Below are positions 15,480-22,201 of a DNA stretch of 29,982 nucleotides, in pieces. Position 1 is the stretch's first letter. Each line of letters starts with the position of its first letter. The stretch comes from UBA6183 sp046314755 (lineage in GTDB: Bacteria > Bacteroidota > Bacteroidia > UKL13-3): the NCBI GenBank assembly GCA_046314755.1, contig JBKDBG010000045.1, forward strand, positions 1 to 29,982, given 5' to 3'. Under the pieces are notes generated by a model. That model saw only the letters and a program-made list of their open reading frames with translations. It was not told where the DNA came from and searched no databases. A program made the position numbers and the translations under genes.

Positions 15480-15594
15480 TTTGGTTGATAAGTGCAGACA
15501 CAAGAATTAGTTTTACACCAAAAACTATACCTTATAAACACAAATTTTGATATTTGTCTGTCAAATTAAAATTTTATAATCTCATTAAAAAACA

Positions 15595-15688
15595 TCATTC
15601 ACAAACACTTACAAAAAGTTGTTTGGCAAGTATAAAAATTTGGCACAAAAAAAATTTTTTTATTCACAATAAATACATCATTTTCACA
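15595..15688. promoter_or_regulatory. DnaA-box-like sites in the dnaA upstream region
   Basis: The 228-base gap before dnaA is very AT-rich and includes an A8T7 tract at about 15653-15661 region. TTATTCACA at 15660-15668 fits the DnaA box TTWTNCACA exactly; ATTTTCACA (15680-15688) and TCATTCACA (15595-15603) each miss by one base. The first two are 20 bp apart, both on the plus strand. They could mediate autoregulation of dnaA. Three sites are too few to call a replication origin, and no clear TAnnTTTG box was found here. Confidence 0.35.
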
Positions 15689-15707
15689 AACGAAAAGAGT
15701 ATCAAAT

Positions 15708-17144
15708 ATGAGTGAAAAAACTGCAGAGAGCGTTTGGAATAATTGTTTAAAACTGATCCAAGACAATGTATCCCCACAAAGCTTTAAGACTTGGTTTGAG
15801 CCAATTAAACCGGTAAAGCTTGACAACAAAGTATTAACAATACAAGTTCCCAGCCAATTTTTTTATGAATGGTTGGAAGAACATTACGTTACACTATTAA
15901 AAAAGACACTAAAACAAGAATTGGGTCCAGGATCACGACTCGAATACAATATTATTGTTGAAAATAGTAGTAATAATTCAAACCCATATGTTGTTAATTT
16001 ACCAGGAAGCAGTAACCACAAATCAGATACTCAAAATGTGGGCGTTCCGCTAAATTTAACCAGCAACATCAAAAATCCTTTCATTATACCGGGTTTAAAG
16101 AAGGTAAATATTGACAGCAATTTAAATCCAAGTCTAACTTTCGATACCTTAATAGAAGGTGATTGCAATCGTTTGGCTCGTTCGGCAGGTTACGCAGTTG
16201 CGAATAAACCGGGCGGTACTTCATTTAACCCATTAATGGTGTTTAGTGAAACCGGATTGGGCAAAACGCACCTTGTACAGGCAATAGGCAACATGATTAA
16301 ATTAAACAACAAGAACAAAGTTGTTTTATATGTACCTGTTGAGAAATTCACCAATCAGTTTGTTGAAGCAGTTAGAAACAATAGCCAACAAGACTTCTTA
16401 AACTTTTACCAAAATATTGATGTGCTGATTGTTGATGATGTGCAGTTCTTAGAAAATAAGCAAAAAACACAAGAAATTTTCTTTACTATATTCAATCACC
16501 TTCACCAACAAGGCAAACAAATTATTTTAACAAGCGACCGCGCACCAAAAGATTTAAAAGGCATGGACGAGCGTTTGTTATCTCGCTTCAAATGGGGTTT
16601 ATCATGTGATTTACAACAACCTGATTTTGAAACCAGATTAGCCATTCTTGAACACATGATGTACAATGATGGTATTACTTTGAGCAGAGAAGTTGTAGAA
16701 TATGTGGCCCACAACATCAATACCAATATTCGTGAATTAAGAGGAGCATTAGTATCATTATTAGCGCAATCTTCATTAAACCGCAAAGAGGTTACTTTAG
16801 AACTTGCAAAACAAATACTGAAAAACTTCGTTAAAAACTCAACCCGAGAAATTTCAATTGAGTTTATACAAAAATTGGTTTGCGACTACTTCAGCATTCC
16901 TGTTGATTTGGTGAAATCAAAAACACGTAAACGTGAAATTGTACAAGCCCGTCAAATTTCAATGTTTTATGCCAAGGACCTAACCAAAGCTTCTCTAAAA
17001 ACAATTGGTATGCACTTCGGAGGCAGAGATCACTCTACTGTTATTCATGCTTGCCAAACTGTGAACGACCTGATGGAAACAGATAAAAAATTCAAAGCCG
17101 ATATTGAAGAAATCGGCAAGAGAATAAAAATTAATCTGGTTTAA
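15708..17144 (+). CDS. dnaA: Chromosomal replication initiator DnaA
   Basis: The 478-residue initiator binds DnaA boxes and melts the origin. Domain I (about 1-85) includes VWNNCLKLIQDNVSPQSFKTWF. A polar linker runs to about 140. The AAA+ domain has Walker A S180-E-T-G-L-G-K-T187, Walker B VLIVDDVQFL (239-248) and DERLLSRFKWGL with the arginine-finger region. Domain IV carries REIVQARQISMFYAKDL and the signature GGRDHSTV at 438-445. In most DnaA proteins the Walker A begins with Gly (GGVGLGKT); here that Gly is Ser and the next residue Glu, while the catalytic Lys186 and Thr187 are intact. The gene stands alone without dnaN, common in this phylum, and ends at a strong terminator. Confidence 0.97.
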   Translation: MSEKTAESVWNNCLKLIQDNVSPQSFKTWFEPIKPVKLDNKVLTIQVPSQFFYEWLEEHYVTLLKKTLKQELGPGSRLEYNIIVENSSNNSNPYVVNLPGSSNHKSDTQNVGVPLNLTSNIKNPFIIPGLKKVNIDSNLNPSLTFDTLIEGDCNRLARSAGYAVANKPGGTSFNPLMVFSETGLGKTHLVQAIGNMIKLNNKNKVVLYVPVEKFTNQFVEAVRNNSQQDFLNFYQNIDVLIVDDVQFLENKQKTQEIFFTIFNHLHQQGKQIILTSDRAPKDLKGMDERLLSRFKWGLSCDLQQPDFETRLAILEHMMYNDGITLSREVVEYVAHNINTNIRELRGALVSLLAQSSLNRKEVTLELAKQILKNFVKNSTREISIEFIQKLVCDYFSIPVDLVKSKTRKREIVQARQISMFYAKDLTKASLKTIGMHFGGRDHSTVIHACQTVNDLMETDKKFKADIEEIGKRIKINLV

Positions 17145-17149
17145 GATAC

Positions 17150-17187
17150 GCATAAAAAAAGCCCGGCATGCCGGGCTTTTTTTATGC
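17150..17187. terminator. Bidirectional terminator, 38-bp perfect palindrome
   Basis: The two 19-base halves are exact reverse complements: a GC core (GCCCGGCA/TGCCGGGC) flanked by A7 on the left and T7 on the right, then TATGC. It lies 5 bases after the dnaA stop and 18 bases before the gldD stop. With T-runs on both strands it can end transcription of both convergent units. Confidence 0.92.
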
Positions 17188-17205
17188 ATTGTTACATTCA
17201 CATGG

Positions 17206-17787
17206 TTAGTTTTTCCACTCCATGGTTTCAATCATTTTATAGATATCTTTTTTCAAAAACTCAAGTACGGGAGCCACACTATCAGGATTGGTTCGTTCAT
17301 TAAAATAAAGTGCTCCACGTAAGTAATTTGAAACCGTATCGGTTACATAAAATTGAAAATTTGTGGCTGTATTTCCGCTAATGTCATACACCATTCCTCT
17401 TAAGTTTTCCTTCTGAATATAAGTTTCAAAGATTTCATCCGCCTTAACAGTGTGTTTATAAACCAAAGTATGAGCATCGTCAGCCAACTTATTTAACTCA
17501 TTAGCTTTTGATACCCTTTTAAAACTGATGTGTAAGGTTGCGTTATATGGACGATAGAAAATATTAAACCAACATTTTTCTTGCTGCATGGTATAATCAG
17601 GAAAAACAATGGCATAATCAGGTAATTCACAATTAAACCCACAATCGTTGGTGTAGGCAACATATTTTTTAGCGGGAAATTCTATACGCTGAAAGCCACG
17701 TGGCTTGGGCGTGTAAGTATCTTCACAGGATGAAAATGACAACACTGAGAATAACAGCACTACTACATTAATGATTTTCACCCGCAT
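17206..17787 (-). CDS. gldD: Gliding motility lipoprotein GldD
   Basis: A 193-residue predicted lipoprotein (signal ending VLSFSSCEDTYTPKP, Cys21) that matches GldD, required for gliding and linked to type IX secretion in Flavobacterium johnsoniae. After the cysteine comes the family stretch PKPRGFQRIEFPAKKYVAY, then a cysteine pair (DCGFNCELPDYA) and KCWFNIFYRPYNATLHISF; the C-terminus has NYLRGALYFNERTNPDSVAP. The start overlaps the end of gldE by 20 bases, so translation is probably coupled. Its precise molecular role is not established. It is the last gene of the mutY-ssb-gldE-gldD run. Confidence 0.93.
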   Translation of the reverse strand: MRVKIINVVVLLFSVLSFSSCEDTYTPKPRGFQRIEFPAKKYVAYTNDCGFNCELPDYAIVFPDYTMQQEKCWFNIFYRPYNATLHISFKRVSKANELNKLADDAHTLVYKHTVKADEIFETYIQKENLRGMVYDISGNTATNFQFYVTDTVSNYLRGALYFNERTNPDSVAPVLEFLKKDIYKMIETMEWKN

Positions 17788-19129
17788 GCGTAATCTCTAC
17801 TTTAATACGTTTTATCCTTCTTTTATCGGCTGATTCAACCAAAAATTTGTAATTATTATACGTAATCGTATCGCCTTGCTTCGGCATTTCACCGTTTAAC
17901 TCCAGCAACATTCCTCCAATGGTATCAGCATCATTACGCACATCTTCGAACTCTTCAATATCTACGCCCATGTATTTGCACATATCGTTAATCAAAATTT
18001 TGGCTTCAAACACATAGGTGTGTTCGTTCAACTTCGAATAAAAAACTTCATCTTCATCAAACTCATCATTAATCTCACCAAATATTTCCTCCAAAATATC
18101 TTCCATGGTAACAATACCTTGTGTACCACCAAACTCATCAACCACCATGGCTAAATGTACACGCTTCTTTTGAAACTCTTTTAGTAAATCATCAATCTTT
18201 TTTGTTTCCGGAATAAAATAAGGCTTTCTTATTAAGGTGCGCCAATCATAATCATCATTCATATTCATATGCGGCAGCAAATCTTTGATGTATAATACAC
18301 CAATTATATTATCGAGATTTTCTTTGTAAACGGGAACGCGTGAATACCCCCAATCATTAATCTTTAACAGCAACTGTTTAAATGAAGTATGTTCAGGTAT
18401 GGCAGTAATATCAGGACGTTGACGCATGATTTGTTTAACGGTGATATTACCAAAATTCACAATTGACTTTAAAATAATTTTTTCTTCCTTGGGTGTATCA
18501 GCCTCATTAGTGATATCAATAGCATGTGTGAGTTCATCCACACTTAGTACGTGGCCCTTTTTAGTAACGCGTTTATCAATAATAGAAGTTGACTTAACCA
18601 ATAAAAAAACAAAAGGCTTTAATAACTTACTTAACGAGAACATGGGAATTGCCACCCATTTGGCCACTTTTTGGTTGTTTTGATTGGCATAAATTTTTGG
18701 CATCACTTCACCAAATAACACCAAAATAAATGTAACCAAAACCACCTCAACAAAAAATGCCAACAACTCGTGTTCTCCTAAGTTTAAAAACGTATGTATT
18801 ACAATGGTTGATACCATTACAATAGCGATGTTTACAAAAGTATTTGATATGAGAATGGTTGCAAGAAGGTGTTTGGGATGACCCAATAAATACTTGGCTG
18901 CTTGAGCCGTTCTGGTGGTGTCATCAATCAAATCTTCTATTTGAGCTTTGGTGAGACTAAAAAATGCATTCTCTGAACTTGAAATAATTGCAGAGCTGGC
19001 AATGAGTACCAATAATACACTTATGCCAACAACAAGGGTGAACCAATCGGATGCGCTGAGTGATGTGTTAAGTATACTTAACACAAAATTGACCGGAGGC
19101 TCTGAGGAGATACTATGACTACTTTCCAA
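17768..19129 (-). CDS. gldE: Gliding motility-associated membrane protein GldE (CorC/HlyC-like)
   Basis: The 453-residue protein has the order DUF21/CNNM membrane domain (three to four helices within about 30-190), a CBS pair (about 210-335, with RPDITAIPEHTSFKQLLLK and AMVVDEFGGTQGIVTMEDIL) and a C-terminal CorC_HlyC domain (about 350-445). Proteins of this build act in divalent cation transport or efflux; GldE was named from its gliding operon partner GldD, whose gene it overlaps by 20 bases. Without that neighbour it would be called a generic CNNM/CorC hemolysin-family protein. Inner membrane. Confidence 0.92.
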   Translation of the reverse strand: MESSHSISSEPPVNFVLSILNTSLSASDWFTLVVGISVLLVLIASSAIISSSENAFFSLTKAQIEDLIDDTTRTAQAAKYLLGHPKHLLATILISNTFVNIAIVMVSTIVIHTFLNLGEHELLAFFVEVVLVTFILVLFGEVMPKIYANQNNQKVAKWVAIPMFSLSKLLKPFVFLLVKSTSIIDKRVTKKGHVLSVDELTHAIDITNEADTPKEEKIILKSIVNFGNITVKQIMRQRPDITAIPEHTSFKQLLLKINDWGYSRVPVYKENLDNIIGVLYIKDLLPHMNMNDDYDWRTLIRKPYFIPETKKIDDLLKEFQKKRVHLAMVVDEFGGTQGIVTMEDILEEIFGEINDEFDEDEVFYSKLNEHTYVFEAKILINDMCKYMGVDIEEFEDVRNDADTIGGMLLELNGEMPKQGDTITYNNYKFLVESADKRRIKRIKVEITHAGENH

Positions 19130-19151
19130 AATTTACAAATTAGGTACTACA

Positions 19152-19631
19152 TTAAAACGGCAAATCATCCATGTCATTAGATCCGCCACCATTGTTTGCG
19201 GGTGGTTGATTTACTGTTTGTGGTGCATGAGTCGATTCGTCATGTGGTTGATTGGCATTATTGTTATTTCCACCATCCCCATTTCCGGCACCTCGACTTC
19301 CGAGCAAAGTTATATTATTTGCGCGTATTTTAACGCCTGTTCGTTCTACCCCATTTTGGTCGGTCCATTTTTCGGTTCTTATTTTGCCCTCTACATACAA
19401 CATTGAACCTTTCTTTAAATACTTGTGCGCAATATCGGCCAGGTTATCCCATAACTCAACTCGGTGCCATTCCGTATCGGTGCGCTTCTCTCCTGTTTTA
19501 CTGTCGGTATAAGATTCACTGGTTGCTAAACTAATGGTTAACACCCTGCGCGTATTGTTTGGTCCTAAAACCCTGGGTTGTTCAGGATCGCGACCTAAAT
19601 TTCCTACCAAAATAACTTTATTTACACTCAT
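19152..19631 (-). CDS. ssb: Single-stranded DNA-binding protein
   Basis: At 159 residues this is a normal SSB: an N-terminal OB fold (MSVNKVILVGNLGRDPEQ, TEWHRVELWDNLADIAHKYLKKGSMLYVEGKIRTEKW), a Gly/Asn/Gln-rich flexible linker (about 112-150) and the acidic protein-interaction tip DMDDLPF at the very end. It coats single-stranded DNA in replication and repair. It sits between mutY (31 bases upstream) and gldE (22 bases downstream) on the same strand. Given that placement it may be the housekeeping SSB or a second copy; the window cannot tell. Confidence 0.96.
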   Translation of the reverse strand: MSVNKVILVGNLGRDPEQPRVLGPNNTRRVLTISLATSESYTDSKTGEKRTDTEWHRVELWDNLADIAHKYLKKGSMLYVEGKIRTEKWTDQNGVERTGVKIRANNITLLGSRGAGNGDGGNNNNANQPHDESTHAPQTVNQPPANNGGGSNDMDDLPF

Positions 19632-19662
19632 GCGATTTACTAATTAAAGTGAATGTGATATT

Positions 19663-20712
19663 TTAAAGCAATATAGTATGAATAAATCGGTCAAGCAAGC
19701 GTGGCATGGCATAAACTGATAATTTTTCCATGGGAATTTTAATGCATTTTTTATCCTCTTTAAAAAAAAGCTCTTTAGCCTCTACCCTCCAAAATACTGC
19801 ATAAATGGTTTGATGGGTAAGTTGGTGTTTGGCTTGATAACATGGGGCAATCTTAAATGCATGTTTCCCTTTCAGTATTTCATTAGCAAAAAGGGATGAG
19901 ATTTGAGAAGGTATAAACTTTTCACCTGACTCAACAGCCGGAAACTCATATAATTTATTCCAAATGCCCTCATCCAATCGTTGCCGAATTACAATTTCAT
20001 CTTCATGCTCCCATATAAAATAATGTAAATACCGATTAATTGGTTTGCGTTTACTTTCTTTAACAGGATAATTATAAAGTGCATTTTGTTTATACGCTTC
20101 GCAAAACAACCTCAGCACACATGCGGCACAATTGGCTTGTTTGGGTTTACAAACCGTGGCACCCAACTCCATCATGGCTTGATTATGTAATGCAGGTACC
20201 TTTCGGTTGAGTACTTCATTGGCCAACACTTCAAATTGTTTTTTGCCTTGGGTTGAATTAATAGGCGTATTGATGGCAAAAACACGAGATAAAACACGGT
20301 AAACATTTCCGTCAACCACGGCTTTAGCTTCATTGTAAGCAAAAGAGGCAATGGCCGCAGCCGTATAAGGACCAATTCCTTTTAGTTGAATCAATCCGTT
20401 ATAATCACCCGGAAAAACACCATTGTATTCTTGAACAATAATCCGAGCCGTTTTTAGCATGTTAGATGCACGGTTATAGTAACCTAAACCTTGCCATAGT
20501 TTCATTACCTCATCATCAGGAGCAGAAGCTAACTCAAATACAGTTGGGTATTTTTCAATAAACCTAAAATAATACGGTAATCCTTGCTCAACCCTGGTTT
20601 GCTGCAAAATAACCTCACTAAGCCAAATGTAATAGGGATCATGCGTATCCCGCCAAGGCAAATCGCGTTTGTGCTTATTATACCAGGGTATTAGTGCTTC
20701 AAAAACTTCCAT
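19663..20712 (-). CDS. mutY: A/G-specific adenine glycosylase MutY
   Basis: The 349-residue enzyme removes adenine mispaired with 8-oxoguanine. Visible are LPWRDTHDPYYIWLSEVILQ with catalytic Glu33, the helix-hairpin-helix LKGIGPYTAAAIASFA (110-125), catalytic Asp134 in VVDGNVYRV, and the [4Fe-4S] ligands C188-x6-C195-x2-C198-x5-C204. The C-terminal NUDIX-like domain that recognises 8-oxoG follows from about 225 (FIWEHEDEIVIRQR, GIWNKLYEFP). It heads the mutY-ssb-gldE-gldD run and is divergent from the HU gene. A near-consensus TATTTTCG box on the minus strand at 20730-20723 could serve as its -7 element. Confidence 0.96.
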   Translation of the reverse strand: MEVFEALIPWYNKHKRDLPWRDTHDPYYIWLSEVILQQTRVEQGLPYYFRFIEKYPTVFELASAPDDEVMKLWQGLGYYNRASNMLKTARIIVQEYNGVFPGDYNGLIQLKGIGPYTAAAIASFAYNEAKAVVDGNVYRVLSRVFAINTPINSTQGKKQFEVLANEVLNRKVPALHNQAMMELGATVCKPKQANCAACVLRLFCEAYKQNALYNYPVKESKRKPINRYLHYFIWEHEDEIVIRQRLDEGIWNKLYEFPAVESGEKFIPSQISSLFANEILKGKHAFKIAPCYQAKHQLTHQTIYAVFWRVEAKELFFKEDKKCIKIPMEKLSVYAMPRLLDRFIHTILL

Positions 20713-20780
20713 TTATAGGTTACGAAAATAGCAGAATGATATTTTTTTACATCCTGTAGTGCATTTTGTTTTGAAATTCA

Positions 20781-20788
20781 TACATTTG
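20781..20788 (+). promoter_or_regulatory. Candidate -7 box for the HU-TPR-RNase G run
   Basis: TACATTTG fits TAnnTTTG exactly and lies 74 bases before the HU start, leaving a leader of about 70 bases. TTTTG at 20764-20768 is closer (12 bases) than the usual -33 spacing, so the upstream element is uncertain. Confidence 0.4.
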
Positions 20789-20862
20789 CAACCCGCTTTA
20801 TAAAAAGTAAAGCAATTACAAATATTTGACAGTAAAGTTATTAATTTAAAAAACCGTAGAAA

Positions 20863-21183
20863 ATGACAAAAGCAGAAATTATTGCAGAAATCGCTACAAA
20901 AACAGGAATTGAAAAAGCACAAGTGCAAGAGGCCGTAGAGTCGTTCTTCAAAGTGGTAAGAAACTCTATGATCGAAGGTAAAAATGTTTATTTCCGCGGT
21001 TTCGGCAGTTTCGTTATCAAGAAGAGAGCTAAGAAAATTGCTCGTAACATTAGCAAGAACACGGCTATGGTAATTGACGAACATTACATTCCTAGCTTTA
21101 AACCTGCTAAAACCTTTGTTGATAAGGTGAAAAAGAGCGAAACAGTTAAACAAAAAGCTGCAAAGCTTGCTGCTAAAGCTTAA
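20863..21183 (+). CDS. HU family nucleoid DNA-binding protein
   Basis: A 106-residue HU/IHF-like histone-like protein: MTKAEIIAEIATKTGIEKAQ for the helical dimer interface, GKNVYFRGFGSFVIKKR at the start of the beta arm, and a C-terminal half ending in a Lys/Ala-rich tail (KQKAAKLAAKA) that extends about 15 residues beyond a minimal HU. Such tails are seen in Bacteroidota members and give extra DNA contacts. It is divergent from mutY, as himA is in Flavobacterium johnsoniae. Its TAA overlaps the ATG of the next gene (TAATG), pointing to coupled translation. Confidence 0.94.
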   Translation: MTKAEIIAEIATKTGIEKAQVQEAVESFFKVVRNSMIEGKNVYFRGFGSFVIKKRAKKIARNISKNTAMVIDEHYIPSFKPAKTFVDKVKKSETVKQKAAKLAAKA

Positions 21184-22004
21184 TGAAATTTAATAGCAAA
21201 CAACTTATTTTAACAGCAATAACGGTTGGACTGTGTGCCATCTTGTTTATGCTTGGATTCAAATCACCCTTCGGATCATCTAATTCGAAGGGTGAAGAAT
21301 CAGTTGCTTTGCTATCAAAATTCAATGGTTCATCATACATCGCTGAAGAAAAGAGAAAATTATCAGGTGCCTTACAAGATCAATTAGCTGAACTTGAAGA
21401 GGAGCCTAATAAACAAAACTACATTGCAATTGCTGCAATATGGGATTCTTTAAAAGTGAGTTATGCTGCTGCCGCTTACACGTTTAAAGCAGCGGATTTG
21501 GACAAAACAGAGTTTTCTTGGCTGGCTGCAGGTAACAGATTTTACAATGTTGCCAATTTTAGCAACGACAGTGCCATGATGCTAGATGCCTTGCAACAAG
21601 CCAAACAATCCTACAATAAAGTGTTGGAATTAAACCCTAATAACCTTCAAGCTAAAACAGCATTGGCGGTTTGTATCATTCAGGGGGATAATGATGTAAT
21701 GAAAGGTGTAGGTTTGTTAAAAGAGGTTGTAGCCAAGGACTCAAACAATGTTCAGGCAATATTTACATTAGGAATGTTGTCTATCCAAAGTAATCAATTA
21801 GACAAAGCCCAAGAAAGATTTGAAAAATTGATTAAAATTGAACCTTTTAATGCGGAGTATTATTTTTACTTGGCTGAGGTTTATGCAAAATCCGGTGACA
21901 CCAAAAAAGCGGTAAAAACCTACGAAACTTGCAAAACCTTAGTAAAGGATAAAGAAGCTCAGAAAGAAATAGACGCTATTATTGAAAAACTAAATAAATT
22001 ATAA
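21183..22004 (+). CDS. TPR-repeat protein with an N-terminal membrane anchor
   Basis: A 273-residue protein with one membrane helix near residues 8-25 (LILTAITVGLCAILFML) and, from about residue 115, three to four tetratricopeptide repeats (SYNKVLELNPNNLQAKTALA, NVQAIFTLGMLSIQSNQLDK, AEYYFYLAEVYAKSGDTKKA). The repeat domain should face the periplasm and act as a protein-binding scaffold. It overlaps the HU stop codon by one base and is followed after four bases by the tiny basic protein. Partner and function are unknown; its fixed position between HU and RNase G suggests it is part of a stable gene group. Confidence 0.85.
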   Translation: MKFNSKQLILTAITVGLCAILFMLGFKSPFGSSNSKGEESVALLSKFNGSSYIAEEKRKLSGALQDQLAELEEEPNKQNYIAIAAIWDSLKVSYAAAAYTFKAADLDKTEFSWLAAGNRFYNVANFSNDSAMMLDALQQAKQSYNKVLELNPNNLQAKTALAVCIIQGDNDVMKGVGLLKEVVAKDSNNVQAIFTLGMLSIQSNQLDKAQERFEKLIKIEPFNAEYYFYLAEVYAKSGDTKKAVKTYETCKTLVKDKEAQKEIDAIIEKLNKL

Positions 22005-22008
22005 AGTT

Positions 22009-22098
22009 ATGCCAAGCGGAAAAAAAAGAAAAAGACATAAGATCGCTACCCACAAACGTAAAAAGAGACTACGTAAAAACAGACATAAGAAGAAGTAA
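22009..22098 (+). CDS. Tiny basic ribosomal protein, mS38/bS22-like (AURKAIP1/COX24 domain)
   Basis: A 29-codon ORF that starts four bases after the TPR gene. It begins MPSGKKRKRHKIATHKRK and ends RKNRHKKK; 17 of 29 residues are Lys or Arg and 3 are His. The pattern KKRKRHKxxTHKRKKRLRKNRHKK is that of the AURKAIP1/COX24 domain, the family of mitochondrial ribosomal protein mS38 and the small mycobacterial protein bS22. Bacteroidota genomes carry short proteins of this kind. It most likely binds rRNA in the small subunit; which exact site is inferred from the homologues. The lack of stop codons in such a short frame means little by itself, so the call rests on the motif and spacing. Confidence 0.85.
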   Translation: MPSGKKRKRHKIATHKRKKRLRKNRHKKK

Positions 22099-22193
22099 TT
22101 CTTAGTCGGGGTTTTTGACTTATTTTTTAATCAAGTAATTCTATTAGTGAACCGTTCAATATGGTGTTGGGCGGTTTGCTGTTTTAAAGCAAT

Positions 22194-22198
22194 AGGAG
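22194..22198 (+). promoter_or_regulatory. Shine-Dalgarno-like AGGAG before the RNase G GTG start
   Basis: AGGAG ends three bases before the GTG at 22202. It supports that non-ATG start, though the spacing is short. Such sites are rare in this window, as expected for Bacteroidota. A weak 5-bp hairpin (TTGCT at 22176-22180, AGCAA at 22188-22192) lies just upstream. Confidence 0.4.
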
Positions 22199-22201
22199 AT
22201 T

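Noticed and set aside
15480..15707. Chromosomal origin upstream of dnaA
   Set aside because: Only one exact DnaA box and two near matches; no cluster and no dnaN. Kept as regulatory sites only.
20713..21153. 146-codon minus-strand frame opposite HU
   Set aside because: It is the antisense of the HU gene and its leader; the product is a Cys/Phe-rich run with no family likeness, as expected of a shadow frame.
22099..22135. Terminator after the tiny ribosomal protein gene
   Set aside because: The only stem is 4 bp (AGTC/GACT) before a T-rich run; too weak to call.
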